A stretch of 64,000 nucleotides of DNA from DAIQNV01 sp038748775 (GCA_038748775.1 JBCDIT010000003.1:292371-356370), one strand, 5' to 3'; positions 51,776-61,063 are shown, counted from the first letter of the stretch. Notes: generated by a model not told the origin, from the sequence alone. Numbers and translations: made by a program.

Positions 51776-52999
51776 TTACCGTTCTCGCAGTTCACAGCGC
51801 AGGCTGAGTTCGCAGGGGGCCGCTGGATACTCGACGGCGCAGCGGTATCCGGTGTACGCGTCGGGCGTGCCCCATCGAGCCGCCGAGAAGCTCCTTCGCA
51901 CCATCTCCTCGTACCCCTCGAGCCGAACAGTGCGCAGAGCCGGGGGGCTCCCGAGCCGCTGCGCTGGGTTCGGCGCAACGAGACTCGCGGCTCCGCCACC
52001 CGATGATGGACGATCTTCGAGCAACCCTGACACAGACGCTTCGGCGGGCCCGAAGTGCGATAGGCCTTTGTGAACGAGAACGTCGAGTTGGACGTGCTCG
52101 ACGGGCGTGCGGACCGTGAGCATGTAGCGCCCATAGGTGTTGTCCTCCGAACGCACGCTGGGAAGCGCCGAGCGATAGATCTCGCCGGTCACGATGCGGA
52201 CGGCGCCGCCACGACCGACGTCGCCCGGCGCCAGTTCATCGTACACCCAACCGTTCGAAGCTTCGGTCTGTCGTATCGGGGGCAGCGGCCTCGTGCAGAA
52301 CTCACTCAGCAGAGGCATACCACCCTCGGTCTGGCCTTGCGGGTCAATCGGCTCGCGGCGCACCTTGAACATTGTCTTCCCGGCATCGGTCGACGCACGC
52401 AGGCGACGAACGATCCAGGGCACGTCGGGCCGGAGGCGTTCGAGGTCGATCAGACCACCGACTTGAAGACCGTCCAGCATGTCCTGATCTGTTTGCGACG
52501 GGCGCAGAGCGAGCATAAGGAACTGCGCTCGTGCCCGAACACCCCAGATCGCTGATCCTGCGCGGTAATACGCGCGACGTTCTTCGAGTTCGAGTTTCTC
52601 ATCGCGCTCGCGGCCAGCGAGCATCGCCTCGAACGTGCGTCGGTCGCCGGCGTGTTCGCGGACAAACGCGCGTAGACGTCGGTCGGCGTCGCGCGCCGCC
52701 TCGATCCGCATGGACGAAACACCGCGAACAGCCGCGGCCTTGAGCACGATCTCCACACCGCCTTGGCCGGGCAGGTGCTTGGCGGCCCGAGCGGGGTCTT
52801 CGTCGTCGACGAACCGAGCAACCTTCCAAGCGAGCGTCTTGTCGAGGCCCAACTCCCGCCCCACCTCCACCGCCTTTGCTCCGCCCAGACCGGCTCCGGT
52901 CAGAAGCTCGGTCATTGCGGACTGAGCGGCACGCAACGTGTCGACGGCGATTCCGGCGAAGTCATCCGGTGTCGTTGAAGTGCGATCGCTCAGGGTCAC
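51776..52999 (-). CDS. protein of unknown function with helix-turn-helix-like N-terminus
   Basis: A 407-residue protein with a GTG start at 52999. The N-terminal 190 residues are helical; AKAVEVGRELGLDKTLAWKVARFVD near 50 reads like a helix-turn-helix, and ERDEKLELEERRAYYRAG near 145 like a linker helix. The C-terminal 200 residues are mixed beta/alpha with a WVYDELAPGDVGRGGAVRIVTGEIYRS section. The DNA-binding idea is weak; I do not recognise the family. It is convergent with the protease and has a divergent PEP-CTERM gene upstream. Confidence 0.75.
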   Translation of the reverse strand: MTLSDRTSTTPDDFAGIAVDTLRAAQSAMTELLTGAGLGGAKAVEVGRELGLDKTLAWKVARFVDDEDPARAAKHLPGQGGVEIVLKAAAVRGVSSMRIEAARDADRRLRAFVREHAGDRRTFEAMLAGRERDEKLELEERRAYYRAGSAIWGVRARAQFLMLALRPSQTDQDMLDGLQVGGLIDLERLRPDVPWIVRRLRASTDAGKTMFKVRREPIDPQGQTEGGMPLLSEFCTRPLPPIRQTEASNGWVYDELAPGDVGRGGAVRIVTGEIYRSALPSVRSEDNTYGRYMLTVRTPVEHVQLDVLVHKGLSHFGPAEASVSGLLEDRPSSGGGAASLVAPNPAQRLGSPPALRTVRLEGYEEMVRRSFSAARWGTPDAYTGYRCAVEYPAAPCELSLRCELRER

Positions 53000-53234
53000 A
53001 GAACCACAATAGCGGAACACTCCCCGCAGAGAAAGTTTTTGCAGAATTTCTCCACGGGGGTTGCTCCGCACTGCTCTCCCTCGATATCTTCTGTGCTGGA
53101 CGTGAGATGGACGGTGCTGCCCGGAGGGATGGCGGGCGGCTGTCGTGCCGCGCGATCGTGGCTTGAGCCGTCAGGGAACGCCGTTTGATCTGGCGAAGCC
53201 ACTTCAATCGGGTAGATAAGTGAGGACCAGACCC

Positions 53235-53963
53235 ATGCGTACACCCCTCCTCTTGGCGGTCACCGGCCTCGTTTCCGGAGCCGCGGCGGAGTCGATCACC
53301 CAGTCTGTCGCGATCGCGGTCGATTCGACCCTTGGGCAGTTCGGCCAGGACGTCACCTTTGATCAGTTCGACACGATGAACGGCACGCGCGTGCTCACCG
53401 GCGTGACCTTGAACTACGAGGCGGACCTCTTCGTCGAAGCGACGGCTCAGTCGTTCTTTGATGAGCCGATCGCCTCGGGAACCTGGTCGGCGGACGTGTT
53501 CCACAACGTCTTGCTCGCGTTCAACGATCCGAACGGCGGCGATGGAGACGACGACGACGATGGGCCGCTGCCGGCGCCGTTCTTCGGCTTGGGCGGGATC
53601 TTGATCTCGCAGTTCACAGGCGATCTCGGTCCGGGCATCCCGGGGCTTGGCGGCCCCTTCGACCCGGGGACGCCCGGAGACCCGATCACGTCCGAGTTCG
53701 GCGACAGCATCAACTCGACGCTGACCTCGGACCCGTTCTTCGATTCGTTCTTCACCGGGTCCGGGACTGTCGATGCATTCATCGGCCCGTTCGTTGACAT
53801 CTTGGTTTCGCCCCCGCCGGCGGGTCAGATCAGTGTGTTCGCTTCCGAGTTGACGCAGTTCGGAACGTTGTCGCTGACGTACGAGTTTGAGGTCGTGCCG
53901 GCGCCGGGGGCGCTCGCGGCGATCGGCCTTGGTGCGATGATGACGGTTCGCCGTCGTCGGTGA
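53235..53963 (+). CDS. secreted protein with PEP-CTERM-like sorting tail
   Basis: A 242-residue protein: signal peptide (TPLLLAVTGLVSGAAAE), a beta-rich domain resembling the choice-of-anchor type E group (GVTLNYEADLFVEATAQ), an acidic loop (GGDGDDDDDGPLP) and the tail VPAPGALAAIGLGAMMTVRRRR. The sorting motif is Pro-Ala-Pro-Gly rather than Pro-Glu-Pro. It begins a run of secreted proteins. A hairpin with little T tract follows 13 bases after the stop. Confidence 0.85.
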   Translation: MRTPLLLAVTGLVSGAAAESITQSVAIAVDSTLGQFGQDVTFDQFDTMNGTRVLTGVTLNYEADLFVEATAQSFFDEPIASGTWSADVFHNVLLAFNDPNGGDGDDDDDGPLPAPFFGLGGILISQFTGDLGPGIPGLGGPFDPGTPGDPITSEFGDSINSTLTSDPFFDSFFTGSGTVDAFIGPFVDILVSPPPAGQISVFASELTQFGTLSLTYEFEVVPAPGALAAIGLGAMMTVRRRR

Positions 53964-53975
53964 CGGCTGCATCCC

Positions 53976-53994
53976 CTTCGGGCATTGCCCGAAG
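53976..53994 (+). terminator. hairpin after the PEP-CTERM gene
   Basis: CTTCGGGC-ATT-GCCCGAAG is a perfect 8-base stem, 12 bases after the stop. No T run follows, so termination would need Rho or be weak. Confidence 0.55.
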
Positions 53995-54054
53995 ACTCTC
54001 GGCGGTAGGCTCCTCTGCGATGCGAAGACCCTTGCGTCGCAGGGGAGATCCGCC

Positions 54055-55263
54055 ATGAAGGCGTTCGTGAATCTCAGCGTTGGTGCGCTGCTCGTCGGTT
54101 CCGCGTCCGCTTCGGCGCCCCGCGCGACGCCCGAGACCGAAGCTTCACTCGACAAGATCGTTTCCGAGAGCGTCGACCGCTTCGCGTTTGGGTCCTGCAT
54201 CCGCCAATCGCTCCCTCAGCACGTGTGGGATTCGATCAACGACTACGACCCCGATGTCTTCGTCTGGCTGGGCGACAACATCTACGCCGACAGCCCCAGG
54301 CCCCGGGGCGGCTCGGACGAAGCGAATGCCCGGATCGTGCTCGACCGGATGAAGCCGTTGTACGACGCGCAGGACGTGATCCCTGCGTACCGGGAACTCA
54401 AGCGGAACGCGTTGGTCTGCGGAACGTTGGACGACCACGACTTCGGGATCAACGACGCCGGCGTGGAGTTCGTCGGCAAGCAGGAGAGCCAAGGGCACTT
54501 CTACGACTTCTTCGACGAGCCCAGCGTGAGTGAGGCGCGCGATACCGAGGGCGTGTACGGCAGCTATACGTTCGGCGAATCGGGCCGGCGCGTGCAACTC
54601 ATCATCCTCGACACGCGGTACTTCCGGAGCTCGCTCGTCCGGGGCGAGAACGATCGGTCGGGCTGGGTGAACGGCTACCCCGGGAGCTATCTCCCGAATA
54701 ACGACCCCGAGGCGACGATCTTGGGCGACGCCCAGTGGGCGTGGCTGGAAGCGAGGCTCGAAGAGCTGGCCGACTTGCGTCTCATCGCGACGAGCATCCA
54801 GTTCGTCGCGAACGACCACAGATTCGAGAAATGGGGCAACATCCCGCACGAGCGTCGGCGCTTGTGCAAGCTGATCAGCGACACCGGCGCGAACGGCGTG
54901 GTCTTCCTCTCGGGCGACCGGCACTCGGCTGAGATCTCGGCGCTCGACCCGACGAGGGCGGAATCCGGCGCGTTCGCCGATGTTGGGTACCCGCTCTACG
55001 ACATCACCGCCTCGGCGCTCACAAACTCGTCGCCGACCACGTTCGAAGAACAGCAAGCGAGCCGCCGCCCCCGACCGGTGGTATTCGGCCATGAGGTCAA
55101 CCGGCACCGGATCGGGAGCCAGATCCGCTACAACAACTTCGGGAAGCTCGAGGTCGACTGGGACGCTGAAGGCGGGCCGCGCGTGACGATGGAGATCCGG
55201 ACCGACCGGGGGGCAACGCTGAGGCGGAACATCGTCACGCTGGATGAGTTGCGACCGGATTGA
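54055..55263 (+). CDS. PhoD-like alkaline phosphatase family protein
   Basis: A 402-residue secreted protein with the PhoD/tartrate-resistant-like metallophosphatase pattern. After a signal (NLSVGALLVGSASA) comes RFAFGSCIRQ near 42, VFVWLGDNIYADSP near 68, CGTLDDHDFGINDAG near 122, LIILDTRYFRS near 178, IATSIQFVANDHRFEKWGN near 243 and VVFLSGDRHSAEISAL near 282. These give the usual metal ligands (Asp-Asn-Asp, His). A phosphomonoesterase or phosphodiesterase outside the cytoplasm is likely; no phosphate-sensing gene is next to it. Confidence 0.92.
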   Translation: MKAFVNLSVGALLVGSASASAPRATPETEASLDKIVSESVDRFAFGSCIRQSLPQHVWDSINDYDPDVFVWLGDNIYADSPRPRGGSDEANARIVLDRMKPLYDAQDVIPAYRELKRNALVCGTLDDHDFGINDAGVEFVGKQESQGHFYDFFDEPSVSEARDTEGVYGSYTFGESGRRVQLIILDTRYFRSSLVRGENDRSGWVNGYPGSYLPNNDPEATILGDAQWAWLEARLEELADLRLIATSIQFVANDHRFEKWGNIPHERRRLCKLISDTGANGVVFLSGDRHSAEISALDPTRAESGAFADVGYPLYDITASALTNSSPTTFEEQQASRRPRPVVFGHEVNRHRIGSQIRYNNFGKLEVDWDAEGGPRVTMEIRTDRGATLRRNIVTLDELRPD

Positions 55264-55308
55264 CTCGGACGGGTGCAACCGTCGGGTGCGCAACCCCAAT
55301 ACTCTACC

Positions 55309-56340
55309 GTGGTTGACGCGATTGGAATTGTGACGACGATCGGTGTCGCTTTGATGCCAGCGGTCGCGGCGCCGCCGCAGATGGCGCTGCTTGAAGCCCT
55401 TTCGCACCCGACGCTTGAGGAAACGCTTGAGCCCAGGTGCAGCGTTTCGTACTGCGCTCAGCTCGATGGGCGCCGGATCGTGCTGTCGGCTGACGACGCG
55501 TGGTGTCGCGGTTGGTGCGACGACGACTCCATCCGCGAAGCGATCGACAACAGCCGGCCGGCGGTCGATGAGGCGGAGGCGATCGTGATGGCCGACGGGT
55601 TCGCCGTCGAGCACCCGATCGCTGTCAAAGACACGCTCGAACGCAGGGAGACGCGGCGCGTCGAACTCGCCGCGTTCCGACGTTTCGCGCGGCACCTGCT
55701 TCACGACGCGGCTGATGCCGCGATGGTCGACGATTGGCCCCGCTTCGAGCGGCGTTCGCGGACGCTTATCCGACTGATCGATTCGATGGCGCGAATACAG
55801 ACGATCCATGGCTCTTCGAGCGCGTTGGGTGTAATCGCCGCGTTGTCGAATCGGGAAAACGGTGACGGCATTCTGGACGGTGCTGATGGCATCCCTCGCG
55901 ACACCCGAGCTTCGATTATTAAATCCTTGTGGGAACTCGATGCCGATGACCCACTCGGATTCCGACGATCGTGGATCACGGAGACATCGGCTCTTCTCGA
56001 AGGGCTGAATCGAAGGTACGTCGAGGCACCAGAGAACATTCCGAAGCTCCGGAGCGAGTTGTTCGGCCAACCGGGGGATCAGCTCCCACCCGACTTCGTC
56101 ACGTCCGATCAACTCAGAGATCTCCTCGATACGGCCGCGTCGATCGTCAAGGACGCAGAACGAACTTGGGACGAAGGTGAAGAAGGCGCCGATCGGTTGA
56201 TGCGTACTGCTTCGAGCGACGAAACAGGCATCGTGCCAACACTGCTCACTGAACTACGGGCGGCCCGCTTTGGATGGCGACACAGTGTGGAGTGGAGGCG
56301 GGCGTTGCTCGATGGTCTCGCTGAACCGGACGATGGATGA
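55309..56340 (+). CDS. secreted protein of unknown function
   Basis: A 343-residue protein. The GTG at 55309 is chosen because AIGIVTTIGVALMPAVAA then forms a signal peptide; a frame from 55273 also exists. The mature part is helical and charged (TLERRETRRVELAAFRRFARHLLH, WPRFERRSRTLIRLIDSMARIQ) with two cysteines near the start (CSVSYC). No family recognised. It follows the phosphatase gene by 46 bases on the same strand. Confidence 0.75.
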   Translation: MVDAIGIVTTIGVALMPAVAAPPQMALLEALSHPTLEETLEPRCSVSYCAQLDGRRIVLSADDAWCRGWCDDDSIREAIDNSRPAVDEAEAIVMADGFAVEHPIAVKDTLERRETRRVELAAFRRFARHLLHDAADAAMVDDWPRFERRSRTLIRLIDSMARIQTIHGSSSALGVIAALSNRENGDGILDGADGIPRDTRASIIKSLWELDADDPLGFRRSWITETSALLEGLNRRYVEAPENIPKLRSELFGQPGDQLPPDFVTSDQLRDLLDTAASIVKDAERTWDEGEEGADRLMRTASSDETGIVPTLLTELRAARFGWRHSVEWRRALLDGLAEPDDG

Positions 56341-56349
56341 GTCTTTGAC

Positions 56350-56377
56350 GCCTCTTGTGCTCAACGAGGCTTTGCTT
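56350..56377 (+). terminator. hairpin after the helical secreted protein gene
   Basis: GCCTC and GAGGC pair, extended by TTG/CAA, with a short loop, followed by TTTGCTT. A modest rho-independent terminator. Confidence 0.5.
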
Positions 56378-56530
56378 CGGCCGTCGGTCAGATCGGACCT
56401 GGGCCCTCACCGGTGAGACGCTCGCTTCGTCCTAGAACAACGCCACGTGTCCGTGTTTGCTGACTGCCCGGCACACTCCGGGGGCGAGTCTCCTCGAAAT
56501 GAGCGGGATGATGCTTCGCACCGAAGTTGG

Positions 56531-56549
56531 GTAACGAACGAACCGTTAC
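56531..56549. promoter_or_regulatory. inverted repeat upstream of a PEP-CTERM gene
   Basis: GTAACG-AACGAAC-CGTTAC, 6-base arms with a 7-base centre, lies 56 bases before the start of the gene at 56605. It has the geometry of a regulator site. Confidence 0.35.
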
Positions 56550-56604
56550 GCCTCGTGGCGAGGGCATCCGACCCGCGCCGGGAGAAACGGAGAGGATCGC
56601 CCCG

Positions 56605-57183
56605 ATGCGTCACGTCGCCCTCGCCGCGTTCGCGGCCTTTGTTTCCATCGCCCCTGCGGGCGTCCAGTCGATCACGATCACCGGCGGTCACGAGAACGCG
56701 GTCGGCGAGATCGTCGCACCGGCGCCGGGCGTGGTCGGGAAGAACAACTTCCAGGATTTCACGCTCCGCGCGTTCGACGAACTGCAGAACGTGACGCTGG
56801 AGCAGGACTTGGTGCTGGGCGACCGAACGATCGCGGCGGGAACCACCGTCAACTCCACGGCGGTCGTGTGGGACCCTGCGAACGGGGCCCTCGTCTACGC
56901 GGACATCTTGTTCGAAGGCGATATCCTCGGCGTCGCGACGACGCGAGAGGAGTTGCGTCTCACCGATTCGCTCTTCGCGCTCGACACCGTCGACTACCGC
57001 GACCCGAAGCACCGGGGCCTGGAGAAGCGTGACAGTTCGCTCATCTCGGGCAGCACGCTCTCGATCGACTTCAGGGCATCGTCACCGGGTGACTTTATCC
57101 GCGTGCTGACCGTCATCCCGACGCCCGGGAGCGCCATGGCGTTGGCGGTTGGGTTTGCGGTGATGGCGCGGCGGAAACGCTGA
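56605..57183 (+). CDS. secreted protein with PEP-CTERM-like sorting tail
   Basis: A 192-residue protein with signal AALAAFVSIAPAGV-like N-terminus (MRHVALAAFAAFVSIAP) and tail VIPTPGSAMALAVGFAVMARRKR. The body reads like a simple beta sandwich (ENAVGEIVAPAPGVVGKNNF, VLGDRTIAAGTTVNSTAVV). GAGAGGAT-type sequence before the ATG supports the start. It is convergent with the membrane protein gene at 57191, 7 bases away. Confidence 0.85.
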   Translation: MRHVALAAFAAFVSIAPAGVQSITITGGHENAVGEIVAPAPGVVGKNNFQDFTLRAFDELQNVTLEQDLVLGDRTIAAGTTVNSTAVVWDPANGALVYADILFEGDILGVATTREELRLTDSLFALDTVDYRDPKHRGLEKRDSSLISGSTLSIDFRASSPGDFIRVLTVIPTPGSAMALAVGFAVMARRKR

Positions 57184-57190
57184 TCGTCGT

Positions 57191-57667
57191 TCACCCGTCC
57201 GTGACCTTTGCTCTGAACGCTTCGAGCCCGCCCTTCGTCGGCAGGAACAGCAGGGCGGTCACGGCGCACAGCCCGGTTCCGATGAGTGCTTCGAGTGACC
57301 CGGTGAGGAACGGAGCCACGGTGAAGATCATGCCAGGCACGAGCGCGAGAATGCCCCGGGTCATCGCGGCTCGCCCATACGCGTTGAGGATGCCCATCTC
57401 GGTGCGGCTCTCAGAGAGCTCCGGGAGTTGGTTGCGGAGACTCTTGATCGACCCCGAGCGTGCAAGCGTCGCGATGATCTGACCGACCACAAAGAGACCG
57501 GCGGCGACGCCCATGACGATCATCCCGACCTCACCACCCCGCTCGCCGAAGCCGGGCGACGACGATGTCAGGGTGATCATGACCGCGACACCGGCGAAAA
57601 TCACGAGTCCGAGGGTGAACGCGCCGACCATGATTTGGTTGGTGAGTATGCGAATGTCGGTTTGCAT
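57191..57667 (-). CDS. four-TM membrane protein of unknown function
   Basis: A 158-residue protein with membrane segments at about 10-35, 40-70, 95-115 and 122-140. The first, MVGAFTLGLVIFAGVAVMITL, is preceded by a short basic-poor N-terminus, MQTDIRILTNQI. No motif recognised. It is the leftward-reading gene of a convergent pair. Confidence 0.75.
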   Translation of the reverse strand: MQTDIRILTNQIMVGAFTLGLVIFAGVAVMITLTSSSPGFGERGGEVGMIVMGVAAGLFVVGQIIATLARSGSIKSLRNQLPELSESRTEMGILNAYGRAAMTRGILALVPGMIFTVAPFLTGSLEALIGTGLCAVTALLFLPTKGGLEAFRAKVTDG

Positions 57668-57786
57668 GCCTTCTTCCCGGTGCGGGCCGCTTTGAGCCAA
57701 TCTCAAGAGTGTAAGGACTTTCCGATTGTGTCGGCCTGCGCCGGTTCGGTGTGCCACCGTCTGATCGGGTCATTGGAGGGCGGCAG

Positions 57787-58392
57787 ATGCGATCGGCGTT
57801 GTTTGGCGGGGCGCTGTTGTGCGCCGGGGTGGCTCAGGCTTCGGCGGGTGTACTCGACTTCACCTACGCGACGGTCGCTGTTGCCTATACGGCAACGCTG
57901 AACGACGACCAAGACCTCGAGAACATCCAAGAGATCGACCAACGGGCGTACGCGGCGCCGTTTGAGTTCGCGTCATCGGTGGTCAACGCCAAAGGTTCGG
58001 CGATCGCGAACTTCGGCTCCGACGCGCTCCTGGCGCAGGTCACGGCGGCGGGGCCCAGGGGCGTCGCCGCGGCGTACCTGTTCGCGGTGTTCACCGTCGA
58101 TCGTGATACCGACGTCGTGCTCTCGTGGGATCTGACGGCCGAGCCGATCTTCGACTCGGGGCGGCTGGTGTTCGAGCGTGGTCCCGGCGAGGTGTTGCTC
58201 TCGTTCGACTTCGAGCCCAACGCGTCTTCCATGACGTTCACGCTTGAAGCCGGCGTGGAGTACGGGCTAACGGCCGCGGTGTCGTCGTCGGTGGATGGAC
58301 GGACGGGGTTTTTGTCGTTGGTCGCGCCGGGAACATCGGGGGTTGGGGTGCTGGCGTTGAGCGTGGTGTTGGCGCTGCGGCGGCGGCGGTGA
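57787..58392 (+). CDS. secreted protein with PEP-CTERM-like sorting tail
   Basis: A 201-residue protein: signal peptide MRSALFGGALLCAGVAQASAG, a beta-rich domain (DVVLSWDLTAEPIFDSGRLVF, TFTLEAGVEYGLTAAVSSS) and the tail SLVAPGTSGVGVLALSVVLALRRRR. The Pro motif is weaker than in the other tails (Val-Ala-Pro-Gly), but hydrophobic stretch and Arg run are intact. It reads into the gene at 58400 from the other strand, 8 bases away. Confidence 0.82.
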   Translation: MRSALFGGALLCAGVAQASAGVLDFTYATVAVAYTATLNDDQDLENIQEIDQRAYAAPFEFASSVVNAKGSAIANFGSDALLAQVTAAGPRGVAAAYLFAVFTVDRDTDVVLSWDLTAEPIFDSGRLVFERGPGEVLLSFDFEPNASSMTFTLEAGVEYGLTAAVSSSVDGRTGFLSLVAPGTSGVGVLALSVVLALRRRR

Positions 58393-58399
58393 GGCCTTA

Positions 58400-59170
58400 T
58401 CACGTTCTCGGAAGATCGACCCAGTCTCTGTCGATGTGGAGGCGTTCCGCGACGAGTGTCGCGACTCCGAACCGTTCAGTGAACTTTTCGCCGGCTGCCT
58501 CAGCAAGCTCCCGGACGCCGAAGTGGCCGACCACGCTCCCCCGTGCGCCCGCGCGACTCGATGCTCTAAGGCTTGGGTCGCGGATCAGCCAGAAACGCTC
58601 GTACCAAGGCGGTCGCGGCAGTACTACGGACGGCCACCACCTGACATCAGACATCGGCTGAAACACGCGGACTGGTCTGAGCAGGAACGCGTAGCCACGC
58701 GCCCGGCTTTCGAAGCCCAGGTAGTACTTTCGTGCCTCGACTGTTGAGCCCAGGAACGCCATCGCGGTGTCATGATCGGTGGCATAGCTCAGGATGTCCC
58801 TGCGGAAGCTCGTGAAGTAGACGATGAGGTCTTGGCTCTTCGGGTCGATCTCGAAGAGCGTGCGCGGCGGGGTGTGCTTTGACAACTCAGGGAAGCCGCT
58901 GACCAATTCGGGTTCGCGGCGATAGACGATCGAAGGCCAAAGGGGCCAGTCGATCGACTCGCAATGCTGCTTGACCCTCTCATCAGACCAGCCTCGGGCA
59001 TCGACGAAGGTTGTCGCGTCCGTGAGCTTCTTCAGGCGCTTCCGCTTGAACACGTACCAGAAAGAACCGTATATCACGAGACCGAGGAACACGGCGGCGA
59101 TCTCCAACGTGCGGATGATCGGGTTCGCGGCCTGCGCGGTCGTTCGAGATTTCGGTGTATCGCCTGACAT
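58400..59170 (-). CDS. membrane-anchored protein of unknown function
   Basis: A 256-residue protein with one N-terminal membrane segment (RTLEIAAVFLGLVIYGSFWYVF, residues about 20-40), then a basic patch (KRKRLKKL) and a soluble domain of 200 residues, with PLWPSIVYRREPELVSGFPEL and LFEIDPKSQDLIVYFTS. No family recognised. The start at 59170 is chosen because an upstream frame has only basic, non-hydrophobic residues. The atpD terminator lies about 245 bases away. Confidence 0.75.
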   Translation of the reverse strand: MSGDTPKSRTTAQAANPIIRTLEIAAVFLGLVIYGSFWYVFKRKRLKKLTDATTFVDARGWSDERVKQHCESIDWPLWPSIVYRREPELVSGFPELSKHTPPRTLFEIDPKSQDLIVYFTSFRRDILSYATDHDTAMAFLGSTVEARKYYLGFESRARGYAFLLRPVRVFQPMSDVRWWPSVVLPRPPWYERFWLIRDPSLRASSRAGARGSVVGHFGVRELAEAAGEKFTERFGVATLVAERLHIDRDWVDLPRT

Positions 59171-59497
59171 CCAAACCAAGGTTACGTCGACACGACGGCG
59201 CGTCGGGCCCGAGATCCGAGACTTGGTCGTTTCTCTCGATGAGGTCGTTCGTTGTCGAGGCGTCCGCCGCGCCAAACGCTCGCGGTCACGACAGAAACGA
59301 ACGAGACGCCAGTATCCGCGGCTTCGCTGCGCTCAGCCACAGCGTCCAATGAACGCCGTCCGTTTCACAAAGATACCGCGGTCGAGCACAGCGAAATCCC
59401 AGATGCGAGCGCCCGAAAACAACAGCGGCCCCGCCAAGTGGCAGGGCCGCTGATCGAGCGCTTGTCGTCAGATCCGTGAGCTCGGCTCGCGGCGCGA
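59171..59497. other. 327-base gap between atpD and the next leftward gene
   Basis: It carries the atpD terminator at 59412-59451. The rest is a Cys/Arg-rich-looking chance frame on both strands with no gene. No atpC (epsilon) is found here, where it would normally follow atpD. Confidence 0.6.
59412..59451 (-). terminator. terminator of atpD
   Basis: On the minus strand the stem AGCGGCCCTGCC / GGCGGGGCCGCT, with an ACTT loop, is followed by GTTGTTTTCG. It lies about 47 bases after the atpD stop and marks the end of a one-gene transcript. Confidence 0.8.
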
Positions 59498-60940
59498 TCA
59501 ACTCGCCGAAGCCGCGGCCTTCTCGGCCTTGGCGCGAGCGTCGTCGAGCGTGCCGACGTACATGAACGCCGACTCGGGCAGGTCGTCGCCTTCGCCATCG
59601 CAGAGACGCTCGAATGAGTCGATGGTGTCTTCGAGGCTGGTGTACACACCCGGGAAGCCGGTGAAGACCTCCGCGACGTAGAACGGCTGGCTGAGGAAGC
59701 GCTCGATCTTGCGGGCGCGGCCCACGAGCTGCTTGTCCTCTTCCGAGAGTTCGTCGACGCCGAGGATGGCGATGATGTCCTGGAGGTCCTTGTACCGCTG
59801 CAGGATCTGCTGCACGCGCTGAGACACCGCGTAGTGACGCTCGCCGAGGATCGCAGGGTCGAGGATCGTCGAGGTCGAGGCGAGCGGGTCGACGGCCGGG
59901 AAGATGCCCTTCTCCGCGATCGAACGCTCGAGAACGACGAACGCGTCGAGGTGGGCGAACGCGGTGGCGGGGGCCGGGTCGGTCAGGTCGTCCGCCGGCA
60001 CGTAGATGGCCTGCACCGAGGTGATGGCGCCCTGGCTGGTCGAGGTGATCCGCTCCTGAAGCTCGCCCATTTCGGTCGAGAGCGTCGGCTGATAGCCCAC
60101 CGCTGAGGGCATACGACCGAGAAGCGCCGACACTTCCGAACCCGCCTGGGTGAAGCGGAAGATATTGTCGACGAAAATCATGGTTTCCTTACCCGACTCG
60201 TCGCGGAACTGCTCGGCCATCGTGAGGCCCGACAGCGCGACGCGGAGACGGGCTCCGGGCGGCTCGTTCATCTGGCCGAAGACCATCGCCACCTTGTCGA
60301 GCACCTTGGCCTTGTTGCCCTGCTCGTCGGTGTACTCCGCCTCGCCCATTTCCAGCCAGAGGTCGTTGCCCTCACGGGTGCGCTCGCCAACCCCACAGAA
60401 CACGGAGTAGCCGCCGAACTCACGGGCCACACGGGCGATCATCTCCTGGATGATGACCGTCTTGCCCACGCCCGCACCGCCGAACAGACCGATCTTGCCG
60501 CCTCGCACGAACGGGCAGAGCAGGTCGATGACCTTGATGCCCGTCACGAGCATTTCGGTGTTGGGGTTCAGGGCCGTGAACTCGGGAGCCGAGCGGTGGA
60601 TCGGGCGACGCTCGGCGCCTTCCGGGGTCGGCTTGTTGTCGATCGGGTCGCCCAAGAGGTTGAACACGCGGCCCAGGACGTTCTCGCCGACCGGGACCGA
60701 CACGCTGGAACCGGTGTCGGTGACCGCCATGCCGCGGCGGAGGCCGTCGGTCGAGCCGAGGGCAACGGCGCGAACGCGGCCGCCGCCGAGGTGCTGCTGG
60801 ACCTCACCGGTGAGGCTTAGTTCACCGGCGGACGTCGAGTCCTGGATGATGATCGCGTTGTAGATCTCGGGGAGTTGGTCCTCGGGAAACTGAGCGTCGA
60901 ACGTCGAGCCGATGACCTGCGTGATGGTGCCCTGCGCCAT
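59498..60940 (-). CDS. atpD: ATP synthase F1 subunit beta
   Basis: A 480-residue catalytic subunit of the F1 ATP synthase. The P-loop GGAGVGKT is near 154, KVIDLLCPFVRGGKIGLF precedes it, Walker B is in MIFVDNIFRFTQAGSEVSA near 250, and VPADDLTDPAPATAFAHLDAF follows near 316. The N-terminus MAQGTITQVIGSTFDAQF is standard. Beta subunits are normally flanked by atpG and atpC; here both are missing on the two sides and a terminator follows. It starts 224 bases from a divergent regulator gene. Confidence 0.97.
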   Translation of the reverse strand: MAQGTITQVIGSTFDAQFPEDQLPEIYNAIIIQDSTSAGELSLTGEVQQHLGGGRVRAVALGSTDGLRRGMAVTDTGSSVSVPVGENVLGRVFNLLGDPIDNKPTPEGAERRPIHRSAPEFTALNPNTEMLVTGIKVIDLLCPFVRGGKIGLFGGAGVGKTVIIQEMIARVAREFGGYSVFCGVGERTREGNDLWLEMGEAEYTDEQGNKAKVLDKVAMVFGQMNEPPGARLRVALSGLTMAEQFRDESGKETMIFVDNIFRFTQAGSEVSALLGRMPSAVGYQPTLSTEMGELQERITSTSQGAITSVQAIYVPADDLTDPAPATAFAHLDAFVVLERSIAEKGIFPAVDPLASTSTILDPAILGERHYAVSQRVQQILQRYKDLQDIIAILGVDELSEEDKQLVGRARKIERFLSQPFYVAEVFTGFPGVYTSLEDTIDSFERLCDGEGDDLPESAFMYVGTLDDARAKAEKAAASAS

Positions 60941-61063
60941 GCCTGCCCTTTCTGGACCGTTGCGTTGCTGGAAGCCAACGACGCTGATCTCTCCGAGAGC
61001 GCCGAGGGGGTCGAGTTTAGGCCCGGTACGCCGCGGCTTCAGCCCGACCCGGCTCTCTGATCA

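Noticed and set aside
54145..56112. A 655-codon minus-strand frame opposite the phosphatase gene.
   Set aside because: Low-complexity, Arg/Val/Asp-rich shadow; the plus strand has a signal peptide and all phosphatase motifs.
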